64,000 nt of DNA from Prunella strophiata (Eukaryota; Chordata; Aves; Passeriformes; Prunellidae), in NCBI GenBank assembly GCA_036583965.1, contig JAZBQD010000001.1, positions 21,685,569 to 21,749,568 on the forward strand, read 5' to 3'. Positions 36,237-47,030 of this stretch are shown piece by piece. The stretch's first letter is position 1; the number at the start of each line of letters is the position of its first letter. Under the pieces are notes generated by a model. That model searched no databases. It was not told where the DNA came from and worked only from the letters and a program-made list of their open reading frames with translations. The position numbers and the translations under genes were made by a program.

Positions 36237-38007
36237 TTACTGCAATGAAAAGAGCTTTTTCCTGGAGCTGGCTGCTGATTCACACAACTGATGGGAGGCA
36301 TTCCTCCCCAAGGGGGAAAACTGGGAAGAAAAATCTTTCAAGACAAAATATCCTGATAACAATAAGATGTTTAGCCTTGGAGGGAAGCCATCAAAATCAA
36401 GGCACAATCTGTAAAGAGGCCTTTGGGAAATTACCCAAGATAGGATCCAGACAGAAGCAATGCCACTTGACCTGAGGACACAGTCTGAGGTGGCACAAAG
36501 AAGTGGAGAACATCACAGAAATGACATCAATGCCTTACTCTGATTCTGAAGTTTAAATTTTCAGTGCTTTCTCATTAATTGCATCTTGAGGGAATCAGAT
36601 GGTTTTAAACTTGGTAGGAGCAGATTTTTTTTAAGACCTACAGCACCACATGCCAGGATTTTGGGTTCTGCCACACCACTTTGAGAGGTCAATGGGAGAA
36701 AGGAAGAAATCAAAGTAAGAATGAGAGCAAGGCTTTGAAAAAAGTGAAAAAAGTTCAGGAGAATCCAGTTTTGGACAAACCTCCTCAGAGGCCACTTAGA
36801 GTGGACACCTACTTTGATGGGAGGGCAGCAGCTCTTCCAAATCCCCCTCAAGAGGCAGATTTACCCTGGAACAAGACCTGGATTTACCCTGGAGTAACTT
36901 ATACCTCCTGTTAACAAGGTGGCCATAAATCACCTCAGCACCAGAGACCTCAATCATGGCTCTAAATAACATTCTTGTATTGAAATTAATTCTCTAGATA
37001 CATCCTCACAGGAACCTTCTCCACTCTTGGAACTGAAGTGTTTTCCAAGTTCTGTTGAGTTCCTCCTCAAATCTTTTATGCATGAGCCATTTTCCTGATG
37101 CTTTAATCATCATTTACACCTTTATAGAACAAATGCAGAGAGGCAGAAATGCAAGCCTACATCTTTAGTTATCACTTAGTGTGCAATCATAAACACCCTA
37201 CGTGGCTGCAAACACATCTGATGCAGGCAGATTGCAAAATCTGGCTCAGCAGATGTCCTACCAGGAAACCCTCAGGGTACTGGGAAGTTGTGGATGTTGG
37301 GTTTCTGTGCTCAAGTCCCCTTTTGGGAATAAAATCCTGGTGTTTCTGTTTCGTGCCCTTCAATATAAATCTTGGTTTTGAACAGACTGTCACAGGGAAA
37401 GGCCTTTGCCCAGCTGAGCACTGCAATTTTTTATCACATTTATGACTTTTAATCACAAGACATCTTAAGTCTTCTACAGGTAGAGTAAAGCTCATGCCAA
37501 ACCCCACCATTTTATAATGGAAAACTTCATCAGTGTCACAGAGCTGCTCTTTGGAACTGTGCTCCACTTTCAGCAGCATTGGAAATGCTTAAAAAAGAAT
37601 TTGAGATTGAACCCATTTTTAAAAGACATATTTCAATGCTTTTCTTTTTTTGTCCTAAGTTTCCTCCCAAACATAAATATTCCCCAAAGTCTCCTGAAGA
37701 GCAGGCTGCCCAATATGGAAAATATCAGCCAAAAACGTTAATATTTGAATCAAAGCATTCTGCTCAGGATATTTTACCAGTTCTGCTCCAAACTGGAAGT
37801 TTAACAAGATATGGAATTCTCAAATTCATTAGGAACACAAAATGTTCCAACTGCTCTATTTCTTAGTGCCTGCCCTAGATTTCTTTCCAACTCAAATTAA
37901 TAATTATCCCTCTAAATTAATAAATTCTCCTTCTAAATTCTTGAAAGGAAGAAGCAGTGCTTAAAGATTTTGGGGTTGATATTTTGCTTTCTTAATGGGA
38001 ATTATAA

Positions 38008-38062
38008 AATCATACTATGGGTTGGGAAAACTCTTTGAGATCATATAATCCAAACACCAGGT
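38008..38062 (-). mobile_element. Old CR1 LINE 3'-tail fragment
   Basis: AATCATACTATGGGTTGGGA then CTTTGAGATCATATAATCCA: a diverged reverse complement of the older CR1 terminus. Confidence 0.7.
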
Positions 38063-39694
38063 TTTCAGCCACTTTAAATTCAGAACTGGGTTCATGTAAG
38101 GAATGACCAGAATAACTCTCCAGGAATATTTATGGGGTACAAAACTCTGAAAATTAAAGCTTTCCTGGATAATCCAAAGGAGTTGAAGAGCACCAAAGTT
38201 TCCCAACACTGTTTGCTGAATACATCACATCTTCCCTCTATTTTTCACCAGAACACCAAATCCTTGTCCCACCTGTATAAACTGGAATCAATTAACATTT
38301 ATGCCTCCCTTTCCTCAGGCTGAATTCCATTGAAATGGGTATTTATTTAAGGATATTTTTTTTCACCCTCTTGGAGATAACTGACACAGAATCCTTCTGA
38401 TACCAAAGAACCCAAAGTCATGGAGAACTGGCACAAAGTCCAGGTCAGGTCAGTGGATTGATGGTGAAAATGGGAAGCAGAGCTCAGCAAATCCTTGTTA
38501 AGGTCAAGGGAACAGCAGGACAGGGAAGCCCAAGGAGATTGGGCAGGACAGGCTGCACTCCAACCCAAGGATCAGTGACAGGGTTTTTAGGATATTGACC
38601 GAAAAGGCCTCTGAGTGGATGGGATCTTTACTGCCTTGGAAGGCTTTGTTTGCAGGCTTTGCCAGGCAATAAATTGATTTAGCAAAATGGCAGGGTGGAG
38701 GGAGGAGGCAAGAAACAGGAGGTGAATTCCTCCCAGAAGAACATCAACTCTCTGACTGTTCTGCAAAAGGCAGCTGAAGGATTTACTGATCTGCTGGAGT
38801 ATTTAATGAAATTATTCTCCTGAGCACAGCTTTTATGAGCTGGATCATTGCTATCTCTCCCCCAATAACTCACTCCCTTCTCATTATGCAAAAAAACTTC
38901 ACATAAATACCTCAACACTCATCATTCCAATCACTCGTGCCACTGCTGTTTAAAAATCATCTTACACTGCCACTTCCCCTCATTCCATGGCATAATTCAG
39001 CACAACATTGCTAAAATCCAATTCGGAGTGTCCCAAAACACAGAGTAATTTTAGTTTGTGGCAGGACACCAAAGCCATTCCTATTTCATATAAAAGTTTT
39101 GTCTAAAGTTAATTAAATGGCCAATCTGACCATAAATCTGGTATTAAAACTAAGTTGTCTTCACCATTCTAAAAAGCCTAACAAATGGATGTATTGCAAA
39201 ACAGAAGGTGGGATCTCTGAAAAACAAACTTAATTCTTACATCAGAGGAGGCAAAGAAAAATAAAGATTCTAGAATCAACTGGCTACTGTGAGCTTCCTA
39301 CTACAAATAAGAGCCTCTTACATTTGAAAAAAGAATTGCAATTCAGCAAAATTTTGGCTTTATTTGCAAAAAAATTGTTGATTTCACCTGTGTTGGAAAC
39401 AAGAGTAGGGACAGAGGCAGAAAACTCTAAGGTTTTTAGAGTAGTTTCCACACCCCAGTATTGATCCTAGAATAGGACAGGCAACAATAGCCTAACACCT
39501 GTAAGGGAAATTTTCATATCAGCTGTATGAAAAGAAAAAAAAGAAAAGTAAAAAAGCCACCTATGAAGAATTAAATTACTCATGAAATCTTTTTTCACCC
39601 TTACAAGGACAAAAGGTGTCTATCTATCAGGACAAAGCCATGGCTGATCAGGCATCCAAACAGAGAGAGATCATTAGGACCACAAAATAAAGTT

Positions 39695-39712
39695 AAAAAA
39701 AAAAAAAAAAAA
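39695..39712. repeat. A18 homopolymer
   Basis: Eighteen consecutive A. No adjacent retroposed body is visible. Confidence 0.95.
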
Positions 39713-41287
39713 GGAATTACAAAAAACCCCAGTAACAACTTATTTCATGTGTTGATAGCCTAGTGCTTGCATTGGAAAAGATGGAAAATATCTGTCCTTG
39801 TTCCCCTCTCCCTTCAGTCACTACACAGCTCCATGACATCCTTGTTCTGTCCTTCCTGTTTCCATGCTGAGTCCTGAAATGACTTAGTTATTCTTCAGAG
39901 AGGAATTATTTACAGTCCTGTAATTAAATCTCTGCTGAATTTCCCCTGGATTTCATGAGATCTTAACAATGGGGGGAAGAAGCAGGGACTAATTCCCAGG
40001 GAAAATGAACAAACTGTTTTTCTACCTCCTGTGTTTCTGTGGAGAAATTGAGAAATCTTTTAATACAGTCCAAATGTTTAAGAAAAAGAGAAACTCTCAA
40101 CACTTCATCAGGTCCATCTCTTCCATGAACTCACCTCTGTGAGCTTTCCCTGGGAAATCATTGCTGCATTTCCTCTCATCTTGCAACAGCACAAGCAATG
40201 CCCTACACCTTCCAGAGATGGAAAAGCACTTCTCTCCTCATCACCCACCAGGAGAGGACAATAATCCCAGCAGGAATGCTGAGGACAAACCAACCACAAT
40301 GGATTGTGCTCCTGTCTAATAGTTCCAAGAGCTAAATCTTTCTAGCAGCCTCATTCATCACTGGGATGCAACAAGAGCAAAAGTTTTTTGGGTAGAAAGA
40401 GATTTTTTAAGTCAGCTTCTAACAGTTAAAGGCCATCAGGATAGTCCTCAATGAACACAAATCACTTGTCTTCCCACAGAGGAGTCATTTCAACTCCTGT
40501 GCTCCCAAACAAGAGCAGAACCCCTGGATTCCCCACTTAAGTGAAGTTCATGGTCAGGGTTATGTGCAAACATGAAGACTGGCTTCCGTAAAATAAATCA
40601 CAGAAAAGAGGCAGAAAGCACAAAAAATAAAGGAAAACCAGAATATTGTGCCAGATTGGTCCATGGATCTGCAGCAGCTGCTAGCTGTAACTCATTCATG
40701 TGCCAAGTTGGTGGCAGGAAGTTAAGACAACTCTAAAACCACCCTCAGCCTAAGCTCTGCCATCGCTGTTACTCTTTAGGTCTGAGTTCTGACCAAAACT
40801 CATCCTTCAGGAACAAAAAAACAGTGACCTCAGCCCTCCCCTTCCTCAAAAATCCCATGCTTTCACAAGAGATGATAAACCAAAAACTATGCAGAAGTCT
40901 GGGAGAGAGTAACATACATAGGAGGGAAAGAAAAATATTTATATATCCTGAAGAGTAAAAACCGGGGCTTTTAAAACCAGCATTCAATAAAGCACAACAA
41001 CTGCATTTGCTAAACCCAATCCCAAGTCCTGCTGGGCAGACATATGGCACATAATAAACCAGAAATTGGTTAGAACTGCTGAAATACCATTGGATAAATG
41101 AAATTATTTTCCAACAATACTTAGCTACTGGGAACAGCTCCTGCCTTCATACACCAATTACTGCTTAATTACTGTCAGGCCACACTTCCTAAAGGAACAG
41201 CAGAAGGGAATTTATGGCACCAGTAAAAGAAACGTCTGTTACGTCAGGAGTAAGAATCATTATTGTTTGTTACAAACTGGTTTCTAA

Positions 41288-41685
41288 TTCATCCTGGCCT
41301 TGGACACTTCCAGGGATCCAGGGGCAGCCACAGCTGCTCTGGGCACCCTGTGCCAGGGCCTGCCCACCCTCACAGGGAACAATTCCTTCCCAATATCCCA
41401 TCCAGCCCTGCCCTCTGGCAGTGGGAAGCCATTCCCTGTGTCCTGTCCCTCCATCCCTTGTCCCCAGTCCTTCCCCAGCTCTCCTGGAGCCCCTTTAAGC
41501 ACAGGAAGGGCTCTGAGCTCTCCCTGGAGCCTTCTCCTCTCCAGGCTGAACAATCCCAGCTCTCCCAGCCTTTCCTGGGCATTGCCCTGACTCAGGGGCA
41601 GCACCAGCACGTGGCCTGGTTGAACCCATGAGATTCCCATGGGCCACTTTTGGAGCTTGTCCAGGTCCCCCTGGATGTTTGGGGG
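41288..41685 (-). mobile_element. CR1 LINE fragment, type A, 3' tail absent and internally deleted
   Basis: The core starts at CTGGCCTTGGACACTTCCAG, so the tail is missing. It runs through CAGGGAACAATTCCTTCCCA and CCATTCCCTGTGTCCTGTCC to CCAGGCTGAACAATCCCAGC near 41555. It then jumps to a much more upstream CR1 region: GACTCAGGGGCAGCACCAGC, GTGGCCTGGTTGAACCCATG and CTTGTCCAGGTCCCCCTGGA. Relative to the usual CR1 order, a few hundred bp between these parts are missing, with the junction near 41575-41590. The size is an estimate from my knowledge of CR1 order. Confidence 0.85.
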
Positions 41686-43361
41686 ATCATTTCACAGTCA
41701 TCACACAATGTACAGAAGAAACAAAATGAGTGTTTCTACATCCAGAGGTTCCCAATTATTTGAATCCCTCCTCCCCAACAGAAGGGCATAAATCAGGCTG
41801 CTCATAAATTTCTGCTCCACTGAGTTTGCAATACAAAAGCAGTTTCTTCCCTAGGGACAAAGAGAAGGAGCAGCATTTCAGAATTCCAGTATTTCTCGAG
41901 CAGGCTTGTTTCCAAAAAACAGAAAACAAAATACAGTATTTGGAATACTTGAGTAGCTTAAAAAAAAAATAAAAATATCCTCCTCAAATGCTTTTCAGCA
42001 CTCTCTGCTCTGGTTCTGCTACTCTTTTACACCTCATAGTAGGTTACACCCCATTTCCTACCTGAAGGGCAAGAAAATGGAAGTTTGCTGAAAGCCAGAG
42101 CAGAGGAAAAACTCCTCATCCATTTCCACTCAGGGCTGTCTGCTGCAAAGCCCCAGGCTTCAAGGACAGTCAGGCATTTAAGGAAAAATGTCTTCATTTT
42201 GTTCCTCAGCCCATTTGAAGCACATGTGATAAATCTGCAGAACAGCTTGCCAGGTGCATATTCTAAGGAGGAAGAAAATCAGGGCATGAGAGGGACAAAT
42301 CTCAGTAAACAGATTAATTATGTTAAAATTAATAGTTCTGAAGCAAGAGCCACAAGGGACACTGTCCTCCTCCCTGCAGACTGAATTATTGCAATAAAGG
42401 CCAGCATTGGAAAAGCCACCTGACACAAAGCTCCAGATCCATCCAGATTTTATCCAAAGTCTTTAATGAGAGGAAATAAAGCCCTAAATAAATAAAAATA
42501 AAGCACAAGTCAGGAACACATGTGCAGTGTATCTTTGGCAAGCACCTTTTATACACATACACACCTTGGCCCCAGCAAAATTAACTGTACAATCCCTCAA
42601 TGCTCCTTTTCAACATCACTCAGCACCTTGAAAACTATTTCATAATCCCTCCAATAATCTCTAGGATATAAAACTTTAAAATTTGGACTAGAACTGAAGG
42701 CTTAATGGAAAGTAAGAAAGACAATGAAGTATTAAAGGGACATATAATTTTCAGTCTCTAAAACTACACAGAACCACTTCTCAAAGATTTTTCTACACAC
42801 GATTGTACTGGTGAAGACATGACAATTGCTTTAAAATTCTTCATTCTGGATGCTTCTTTCCCCTTTAACTGAAAGTTAATTTAACTTTTAAAATTTAACT
42901 TTTAAAACATGACAGTATTTCTCATAACCAGTGTCTCTTGTAATCCTAATGGTGCAGTACCCAAACCTGACTATTTAATTCTCATTGTTCATGTAAAAGT
43001 GTGTTCAGTTGACTGTTTAAACTTCCCAGTTCCATCTGATCATATGGGAAGGCATCGAAGTATCAGAGTGGAAGGTGTTATAGGCAATTTAGTTTTTAAT
43101 TAATCTAAACTTGGAGCTAAAGTTATGATACACAATTTAATTTTATGTTTTAATCAGTCCCTAATAGAGCATTTTAATCTCCAGAGCACGCACTCACATT
43201 TGGAAGGGTGCAATGGAAGGCTCAACTAAACTCTCCACCTCACTTGAAAAAAAACTGCCCCTGAATTTTAACTAACACAAGAACAGGTCAAACAAAGCTT
43301 TGAAAAGTGAGAACTGAGAGAAAAATCACCAAACTTTGCCTTACTTCAAACACACCTCTTT
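41686..43361. other. Single-copy DNA, no gene recognised
   Basis: A short A-rich tract lies near 41961 and AAATA units near 42490. Nothing else supportable. Confidence 0.5.
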
Positions 43362-43440
43362 AAAAAAAAACCAAAAGCAAAAAAAAAAAAAAACTAAACA
43401 AAATAAAAAAAACCCCCAAAAACAAACAAACAAAAAAATC
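43362..43440. repeat. A-rich/C-interrupted low-complexity tract
   Basis: A runs up to 15 separated by C or CCC, with CAAA units near 43422. The Lys/Asn-rich frame is an artefact. Confidence 0.9.
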
Positions 43441-43479
43441 AGAAATTACAAAACCCCCAAACAATTAATGATGGAAAAG

Positions 43480-43600
43480 GAGACACCTTCCACTATCCCA
43501 GGCTGCTCCAAGCCTCATCTAACCTGGCCATGGACACTGCCAGGGATCCAGGAGCAGTCACAGCTTCCCTGGGAATCTGTGCCAGAGCCTGCCCACCCTC
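43480..43600 (-). mobile_element. CR1 LINE fragment, type A, diverged
   Basis: CCACTATCCCAGGCTGCTCC, CCATGGACACTGCCAGGGAT and GTGCCAGAGCCTGCCCACCC. It inserted beside the A-rich tract. Confidence 0.85.
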
Positions 43601-43813
43601 AGAGCTGCACAGGATCAAGTGAACATCTTCACCCTGGCAGAAATGTTAGATGTACAAAACAAAACAAGAAATCCTGCAGCAGACCCTTCACACACAGTTC
43701 AACCATCAACAGGATAAACAAGAAACTTCACAGTTACAATTCCATGTGTGTCCAATAAAAAGCAAGCTTTCCTACTGAAATGAACACAAGAAAATTTAAA
43801 AATAAGGTTTTTA

Positions 43814-44010
43814 GTCACAGAATGATTGAGGCTGGAAAATCCCTGCCAGCCCATGGAGTCCCCAGCTGTGCCCAGTGCTCACCTTGTCCCCAGCCCAGAG
43901 CACTGAGTGCCACCTCCAGCCCTTCCTGGCACACCTGCAGGGATGGGCACTCCAAAGCTCCCTGGGCAGCCCCTGCCAAGGCCTGAGCACCTTTTTCAGG
44001 AAGAAATTCC
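43814..44010 (-). mobile_element. CR1 LINE fragment, type B
   Basis: Starts TCACAGAATGATTGAGGCTG, the full terminus, then GAAAATCCCTGCCAGCCCAT, GCACTGAGTGCCACCTCCAG and GCAGCCCCTGCCAAGGCCTG. It loses similarity after GAGCACCTTTTTCAGG. Confidence 0.92.
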
Positions 44011-44773
44011 TCCTGAAAATTTTAACCATCCAGATGATTACATACCAGTTTCATTTCTGAGGCACCTTGCCCAGCTTTGCCCCAATGGACACAAACTCTC
44101 CCTGAAAAGCCACTGAGTTCCAATCTCATGTCTGGGACCAAGCAGCTTCCTGGAGACACCAGAAACATCTTCTAATTTAAGTAAATCAAAAAGCCAATGA
44201 TCCAGGCAGACATTTTCACACAGAGCACGTGTTGAGAAGGTGCTGCCTCCAGGCTCTGACAGGATGCCCAGGCAGTCCATGCTGACAGACCTTTTAGGCT
44301 CCCAGTAAATAAAACTGTCAGAACAAGAAAAATGAACAGTTGAGAGTGTGGAAAAAAAAAAATTGAACTTGATCTGTACATCAATTTAGCCTCTGGGGCA
44401 AACTAAAATTACTTGGCTCTTACTAGCCTGGAAACATCCAGCTCTCTGTCCAGGGTGATTCATGTTCCAGGCTGAATCATCAGAAGCAATTAAGAAAATG
44501 TAACTCCCTGACTTTGTCTGAAGTACCACCCACCACCTGATGCAAAGATCTTGCTCAGAGTCCCTGCAGACACTGAGAAGGACAAGAGAAGTGTGTCCAG
44601 TGCTCCAAAAATGAGTGGCTCTTCCTTTGTCTCCCAAAACCCAAGAATCTCCCCAATGCCATGTGTTGGCAAAATACTGAGAGCTTAAAAGAGTGGAATC
44701 ACCTTGTTCCACCAAGTGAGGGCAGAAAGAAAAGAGAATTTACTCTATTTTGCAATTTATGGTTATGAAGGAA
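44011..44773. other. Single-copy DNA, no gene recognised
   Basis: An A10 run lies near 44352. Nothing supportable. Confidence 0.5.
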
Positions 44774-44975
44774 AACCCAGAAGGTTTCATGAGGTGAATG
44801 TTGCTTCAGTGGGGGAAAAGGAATATAGAATGAGAGCCATGAGGAGAAAAATGCAGGTTTCTCCTCTGTCCTCCACCAGAATCACTGGCCAGGTACCACC
44901 TCCAGCTTGCCCTCACACAAACAATACAAAACTAGCACAATTCTTCTATTAAAGACTCAGATGAGTTCCACAGTC
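44774..44975. repeat. Unclassified ~200-bp segment, copy 1 of 2
   Basis: Shares with 46840-47030, in the same orientation, GAATGTTGCTTCAGTGG, ATGAGAGCCATGA, AGAAAAATGCAGGT, CCTCTGTCCTCCACCA and CAATTCTTCT, ending in GTTCCACA then T-rich DNA. Both copies have an open plus-strand frame (Arg-Phe-His-Glu..Asn-Val-Ala-Ser-Val). Most base differences change the amino acid, so the frame does not look selected. Family unknown. Confidence 0.75.
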
Positions 44976-44993
44976 TTTTTTTTTTTTTTTTTT
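44976..44993. repeat. T18 homopolymer
   Basis: Eighteen consecutive T at the right edge of the duplicated segment. Confidence 0.95.
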
Positions 44994-45216
44994 AGTCCAG
45001 TAACAAAATAATTCAAAATATTATTCACTCTAAGTTGGAAATACTTTTAGTTTTTGCAATTGCTAGGAATTAAAAAGGGAATTTCCAGGCTTAAGTAAAA
45101 ACCATGCAGGTGTTCCCAAAGCAACCTGAAGGTGAGCACACCTCTGGATTTCTTTAGTTTTCAATGTGTCTTGGAGGTGAGCAGGCACTGAATGACAGAT
45201 CTGAAAGAAAGTGAAA

Positions 45217-45286
45217 CAAAAAAAACCAAAAAAAAACCCAAACAAACAAACGAAAAAAAAAAACCAAACCAAACAAACAAAAAAAT
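45217..45286. repeat. A-rich/C-interrupted low-complexity tract
   Basis: An alternating A-run/CC pattern with CAAA units. Confidence 0.9.
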
Positions 45287-45835
45287 ATCCCTCTTCTGCA
45301 TTCAGTTATTTCACACTGGATATTTACCAAAAAAAATTCTACAAACTTGTAATAAGCAATAAAGGCCAGGAGCTGGACTTGGAGGATCCTTGTGAGTCAT
45401 GATTATTTGAAAACCTTGGAGAGAGGCAGAGAGACGAGACACACCAGTTTCTTCTGAGCAGACATAGAATACATTGTCTGATTTTTTAAGCAGGCACCAT
45501 AAGGAAGATTTTCTCTATAGAGCAGGCTCCACTGAGCAGCAGGAAGTGAAAAACTGAGAGGTTTTCCTCTCACAGGGGCACAAGAGTGAGTGAAAGAACC
45601 ACACTGAGATGATCCTTCCCACATCTGACTCCCAAGAAGGTGGGTCCAATTTCATGGTCCAGGTTGCTCTGACATCTTCCCACAGAACAACCTGCAGGCC
45701 AAGTTGTAATGCACAATTTCCACAACAAACAATTCACACAATTAAATAACTGCCTCCAGTTCTGGCAAGAAATAATTTCAAGAGCAGTGGAAAAGCCAAC
45801 AATTTGGACACATCTTTAGCTAGCCTCAAAGATAA
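45287..45835. other. Single-copy DNA, no gene recognised
   Basis: Nothing supportable. Confidence 0.5.
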
Positions 45836-45945
45836 AGGTTGGAGCAACCTGGATAGTGGAAGGTGTCCCTGCCCATGACATGGGGTGGGATGGGATGGAT
45901 TTTAAAGTCCCTTCCACTGCAAACTGCTCTGTGATTCTGTGAGGG
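45836..45945 (+). mobile_element. CR1 LINE 3'-tail fragment, type A
   Basis: GGTTGGAGCAACCTGGATAG, GGAAGGTGTCCCTGCCCATG, then AAAGTCCCTTCCACTGCAAA and CTGTGATTCTGTGA. The terminus is intact and the 5' side heavily truncated. Confidence 0.9.
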
Positions 45946-46263
45946 AATAGGGATGACAACTGTCCCACTTGACAATGATTATTTGTGAAAGCAAGAACTT
46001 TGCACAATTTTCCATTGCTCTTTTCAGAAGCTGATGATTCAGAAAGAACTGTCTGGAAAGGCTGGAGAGTCAGCAAATGTGGCTTTGCTTATTTTCATCA
46101 AGGAGATCTGTGGCAATCATGGCTGTAACAGCAGGACCAGCTCCTGTCCCAGCAATGGATCTCATCCCCCTCCCTGGCCATGCCCTGCACATCCCATATA
46201 ACCAAGGTGTCCAGGGGTGAGGGGAAATGCAGGACAGGGTGCCACAAGGCAGCCAAATCCATT

Positions 46264-46440
46264 CACAGAATCACAGGTTGGGAAGAGACCTCCAAGATCA
46301 TGGAGTCCAACCCAGCCCCAACACCTCACCTAAACTCTGGCACCCAGTGCCACATTCAGGCTTTGTTAAACTCATCCAGGGATGGTGACTCCACCACCTC
46401 CCCAGGCAGCCATTCCAGAACTTTATCACCCTTTCATCCT
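46264..46440 (-). mobile_element. Old CR1 LINE 3' fragment
   Basis: CACAGAATCACAGGTTGGGA, CCAAGATCATGGAGTCCAAC, then CATCCAGGGATGGTGACTCC and CCTCCCCAGGCAGCCATTCC. This is the widespread older avian CR1 end, with terminus intact. Frames across it are artefacts. Confidence 0.9.
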
Positions 46441-46839
46441 TCAGTAAGGAAAACAACCAAGGAAAGCTCAGCCCAAAACAAAGTGTGGGCAAAGGGGACA
46501 AACTTGAGGTACATCTGCCCCTGAGGTCTCTCCTCAGCTGGAGAGAGCTGTCCTGTGCCTGCCAGCAGCAGGGAGCACAGGGCCACCACTCCACCCAGTT
46601 AACCCAGTGCCACCTGGGTCTGCTCACAGGGACCTCATCCTTGCCAGACCAGCTGTGAATGAAGATGAAGCCAAACAAGGCTCAGGCTGAGTTCCTAAAG
46701 CACACTGGTCCCTTTTGTCAGGACAAAACCCATCTTATTCCCTGTTCACTCCTCAAACTTCAGCACTTCACCAGAACTCAGCCTCCCCTCAGCCTGCCAG
46801 GAAACAGCAGGAAAAATGGCTGAACTCAGAGATTGGAGA
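46441..46839. other. Moderately GC-rich DNA, unclassified
   Basis: It follows the old CR1 without a recognisable family. No coding evidence. Confidence 0.4.
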
Positions 46840-47030
46840 AGGCTGGAAGGTTCCATGAGAGGAATGTTGCTTCAGTGGAGGAAAAAGAAGGAAAAATGAG
46901 AGCCATGAAGAGAAAAATGCAGGTCCCTCCTCTGTCCTCCACCACAATCATTGACCATGTCCCACCTCCCCACAGAAAACACAAAACCAGCCCAATTCTT
47001 CTGCTGAAAATTCAGAGCAGTTCCACAATT
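46840..47030. repeat. Unclassified ~200-bp segment, copy 2 of 2
   Basis: Direct repeat of 44774-44975, offset by about 2066 bp. See copy 1 for shared blocks. Scattered substitutions and a deletion in the right half show it is not a very recent duplication. Confidence 0.75.

Larger units (their letters stand above)
36237..41287. other. Mostly single-copy AT-rich DNA, no gene recognised
   Basis: Holds one old CR1 tail (38008-38062) and an A18 run (39695-39712), listed separately. Frames such as 37187-37579 minus (130 codons) have no recognisable domain. Confidence 0.5.
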
